From the NCBI GenBank assembly GCA_963750195.1, contig CAVVPS010000001.1, forward strand, positions 186,001 through 250,000: DNA of 64,000 bases, written 5' to 3'. This DNA is from AP-15 sp963750195 (GTDB lineage Bacteria; Pseudomonadota; Alphaproteobacteria; ATCC43930; CGMCC-115725). Both the position numbers and the translations under genes were made by a program. The notes under the pieces are model-generated. The model was not told the DNA's origin, made no database searches, and worked only from the letters and a program-made list of their open reading frames with translations. Shown in pieces: positions 63,322-64,000 of this stretch; positions within the stretch are counted from its first letter, which is position 1, and each line of letters starts with the position of its first letter.

Positions 63322-63393
63322 CGAGCACCAGAGGGGTACGCAAGGGATACCGGACCCGACGGCCGCGATAGCGGCTACGTGTACCAACCAAGG

Positions 63394-63686
63394 TGTCGGC
63401 GATTTTTACATTCGCCTCGTAAGAAAAGCGCGATGCAACTCCGCTCATCGCGTAAAACGTCAAACGACACTGTCGAAGTTTTTTACACATCCCGCCGCTC
63501 GAGCGACCCGTTTCGCATCGAAGAAGCCGAACGATTTAGTGCCGGCCGCAGCGGCAATGTTCGCTCTGAAATTAACCAACCGCATGAAACCGCGCGGTTT
63601 TTCGGCGACGACGCAAGCGCCGACAGATGATCCCCGACAATCTGGGTCCGGTCGGTCTTCTTGCGTATCCGTCGGCAAACTTTACA
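63394..63686 (+). promoter_or_regulatory. Three candidate activator-binding sites upstream of the right-edge gene
   Basis: TGTCGGCGATTTTTACA (63394-63410), TGTCGAAGTTTTTTACA (63471-63487) and CGTCGGCAAACTTTACA (63670-63686) fit TGTCG-N9-ACA. They lie about 330, 250 and 50 bases before the -24 element. The surrounding gap (63322-63737) has no gene; a frame at 63379-63630 has no ribosome site or homology and covers two of these sites. Confidence 0.6.
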
Positions 63687-63737
63687 ACGCGAATTTAGAA
63701 TGAAATTTTAATCAGCAATTACACTCTATTAGGGAAT

Positions 63738-63752
63738 TGGTACGGGATTTGC
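63738..63752 (+). promoter_or_regulatory. Sigma-54 promoter of the right-edge secreted protein
   Basis: TGGTACG-GGAT-TTGC fits the sigma-54 -24/-12 consensus (TGGYACG-N4-TTGC), 46 bases before the ATG. Confidence 0.75.
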
Positions 63753-63798
63753 CCTGACGTTAACTGTAGTCCGAGGGGGGACAAGGAGGGATCAGCAC

Positions 63799-64000
63799 AT
63801 GAGGAGCGTATATAGATTTGCGGTTGCCGTCGGAATGATGGTCTTCGGCCTAGCCTCAGCGGCATATGCGGGGCCGGGATGGGAGTTTACGAGCCCTGGG
63901 GGCAGCTTCACCAACGGCACATGGGATTTTGCGACGGCCTTCACTGTGAACAGCAACGTCACCTTGTCGGGCCTTGGGTACTACGCCGATCCTGTTACTG
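63799..64000 (+). CDS. Secreted, probable PEP-CTERM protein, N-terminal part
   Basis: The first 67 codons of an exported protein; the gene continues past the window. AAGGAGGG stands 8 bases before the ATG. The signal peptide is MRSVYRFAVAVGMMVFGLAS, with cleavage likely after AYA. The mature start (WEFTSPGGSFTNGTWDFATA, then a VTLSGLGYYAD strand) resembles the beta-sandwich domains of PEP-CTERM proteins. The sigma-54 promoter and TGTCG-N9-ACA sites upstream link it to PEP-CTERM genes 1 and 2. The C-terminus is needed to confirm the class. Confidence 0.72.
   Translation, partial: MRSVYRFAVAVGMMVFGLASAAYAGPGWEFTSPGGSFTNGTWDFATAFTVNSNVTLSGLGYYADPVT

Noticed and set aside
63379..63630. Short frame upstream of the right-edge secreted gene
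   Set aside because: No ribosome site and it covers two candidate operator sites; regulatory DNA is the better explanation.
1..64000. tRNA and rRNA genes
   Set aside because: I saw no cloverleaf with a T-loop GTTCRANNC and matching acceptor stem, and no rRNA segments.

Overview
The window reads as chromosome of a high-GC alphaproteobacterium. Supporting evidence is the uninterrupted minus-strand block murJ-trpS-nfu-tsaB-rimI-mucR-fur-olsB-olsA-miaB-phoH-ybeY-corC-lnt-xre-metK-trmB, a MucR zinc-finger regulator, a DUF4167 protein, a short-type ArgC, DUF2244 beside nth, and many ATGA/GTGA stop-start overlaps. The exact order (Rhodospirillales or Hyphomicrobiales-like) cannot be fixed from sequence reading alone.

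Layout. 0-3.4 kb: end of pstC, then pstA-pstB-phoU-phoB (phosphate uptake and Pho signalling). 3.5-14.6 kb: accessory genes, namely a small secreted protein, an unusual fusion of a polysaccharide co-polymerase (GumC/Wzz-like) with a tyrosine-recombinase-like domain, a short DUF4167 protein, a MetE-like protein, and a tandem duplication of a [DcaP-like porin + SpoIIAA-like] pair in which one porin is broken, followed by a LuxR-type regulator. 14.9-30.4 kb: the conserved housekeeping block, including ornithine-lipid genes. 30.7-34.2 kb: a carbamoyltransferase cassette resembling sxtI/J/K, whose three upstream genes all carry frameshifts. 34.4-37.5 kb: dapB, DUF2244, nth, bactofilin and a fragment of a CysZ-like gene. 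38.5-43.6 kb: repeat-rich ground with a DUF559 gene, a decayed TPR gene made of near-identical 132-bp units, a Ca2+/H+ antiporter and a cluster of AATTCCCGG repeats. 43.6-48.5 kb: esterase, multicopper oxidase, MFS transporter and quinone oxidoreductase. 48.5-55.5 kb: a PEP-CTERM / secreted-protein island hit twice by the same IS256-family element. 55.6-63.3 kb: CobW GTPase, a truncated GT87 gene, LVIVD protein, argC, class III CoA-transferase and a frameshifted ThDP enzyme. The window closes on the start of another secreted protein.

The most interesting signal is regulatory. The two PEP-CTERM genes and the secreted-protein gene at the right edge each have a textbook sigma-54 -24/-12 promoter (TGGYACG-N4-TTGC) 46-73 bases before the start codon. 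Upstream of these promoters are seven copies of a 17-bp motif, TGTCG-N9-ACA. This looks like a sigma-54 / enhancer-binding-protein regulon controlling envelope or extracellular proteins; PrsR of the PEP-CTERM/exosortase system is the obvious candidate activator. One of the three genes is split inside its signal peptide by an IS256-type element with a clear target duplication, so the ancestral gene can be rebuilt.

At least seven genes carry frameshifts, and nearly all are single-base insertions, including one in fur. Either real decay or systematic insertion errors in the assembly could explain this, and raw reads would decide.
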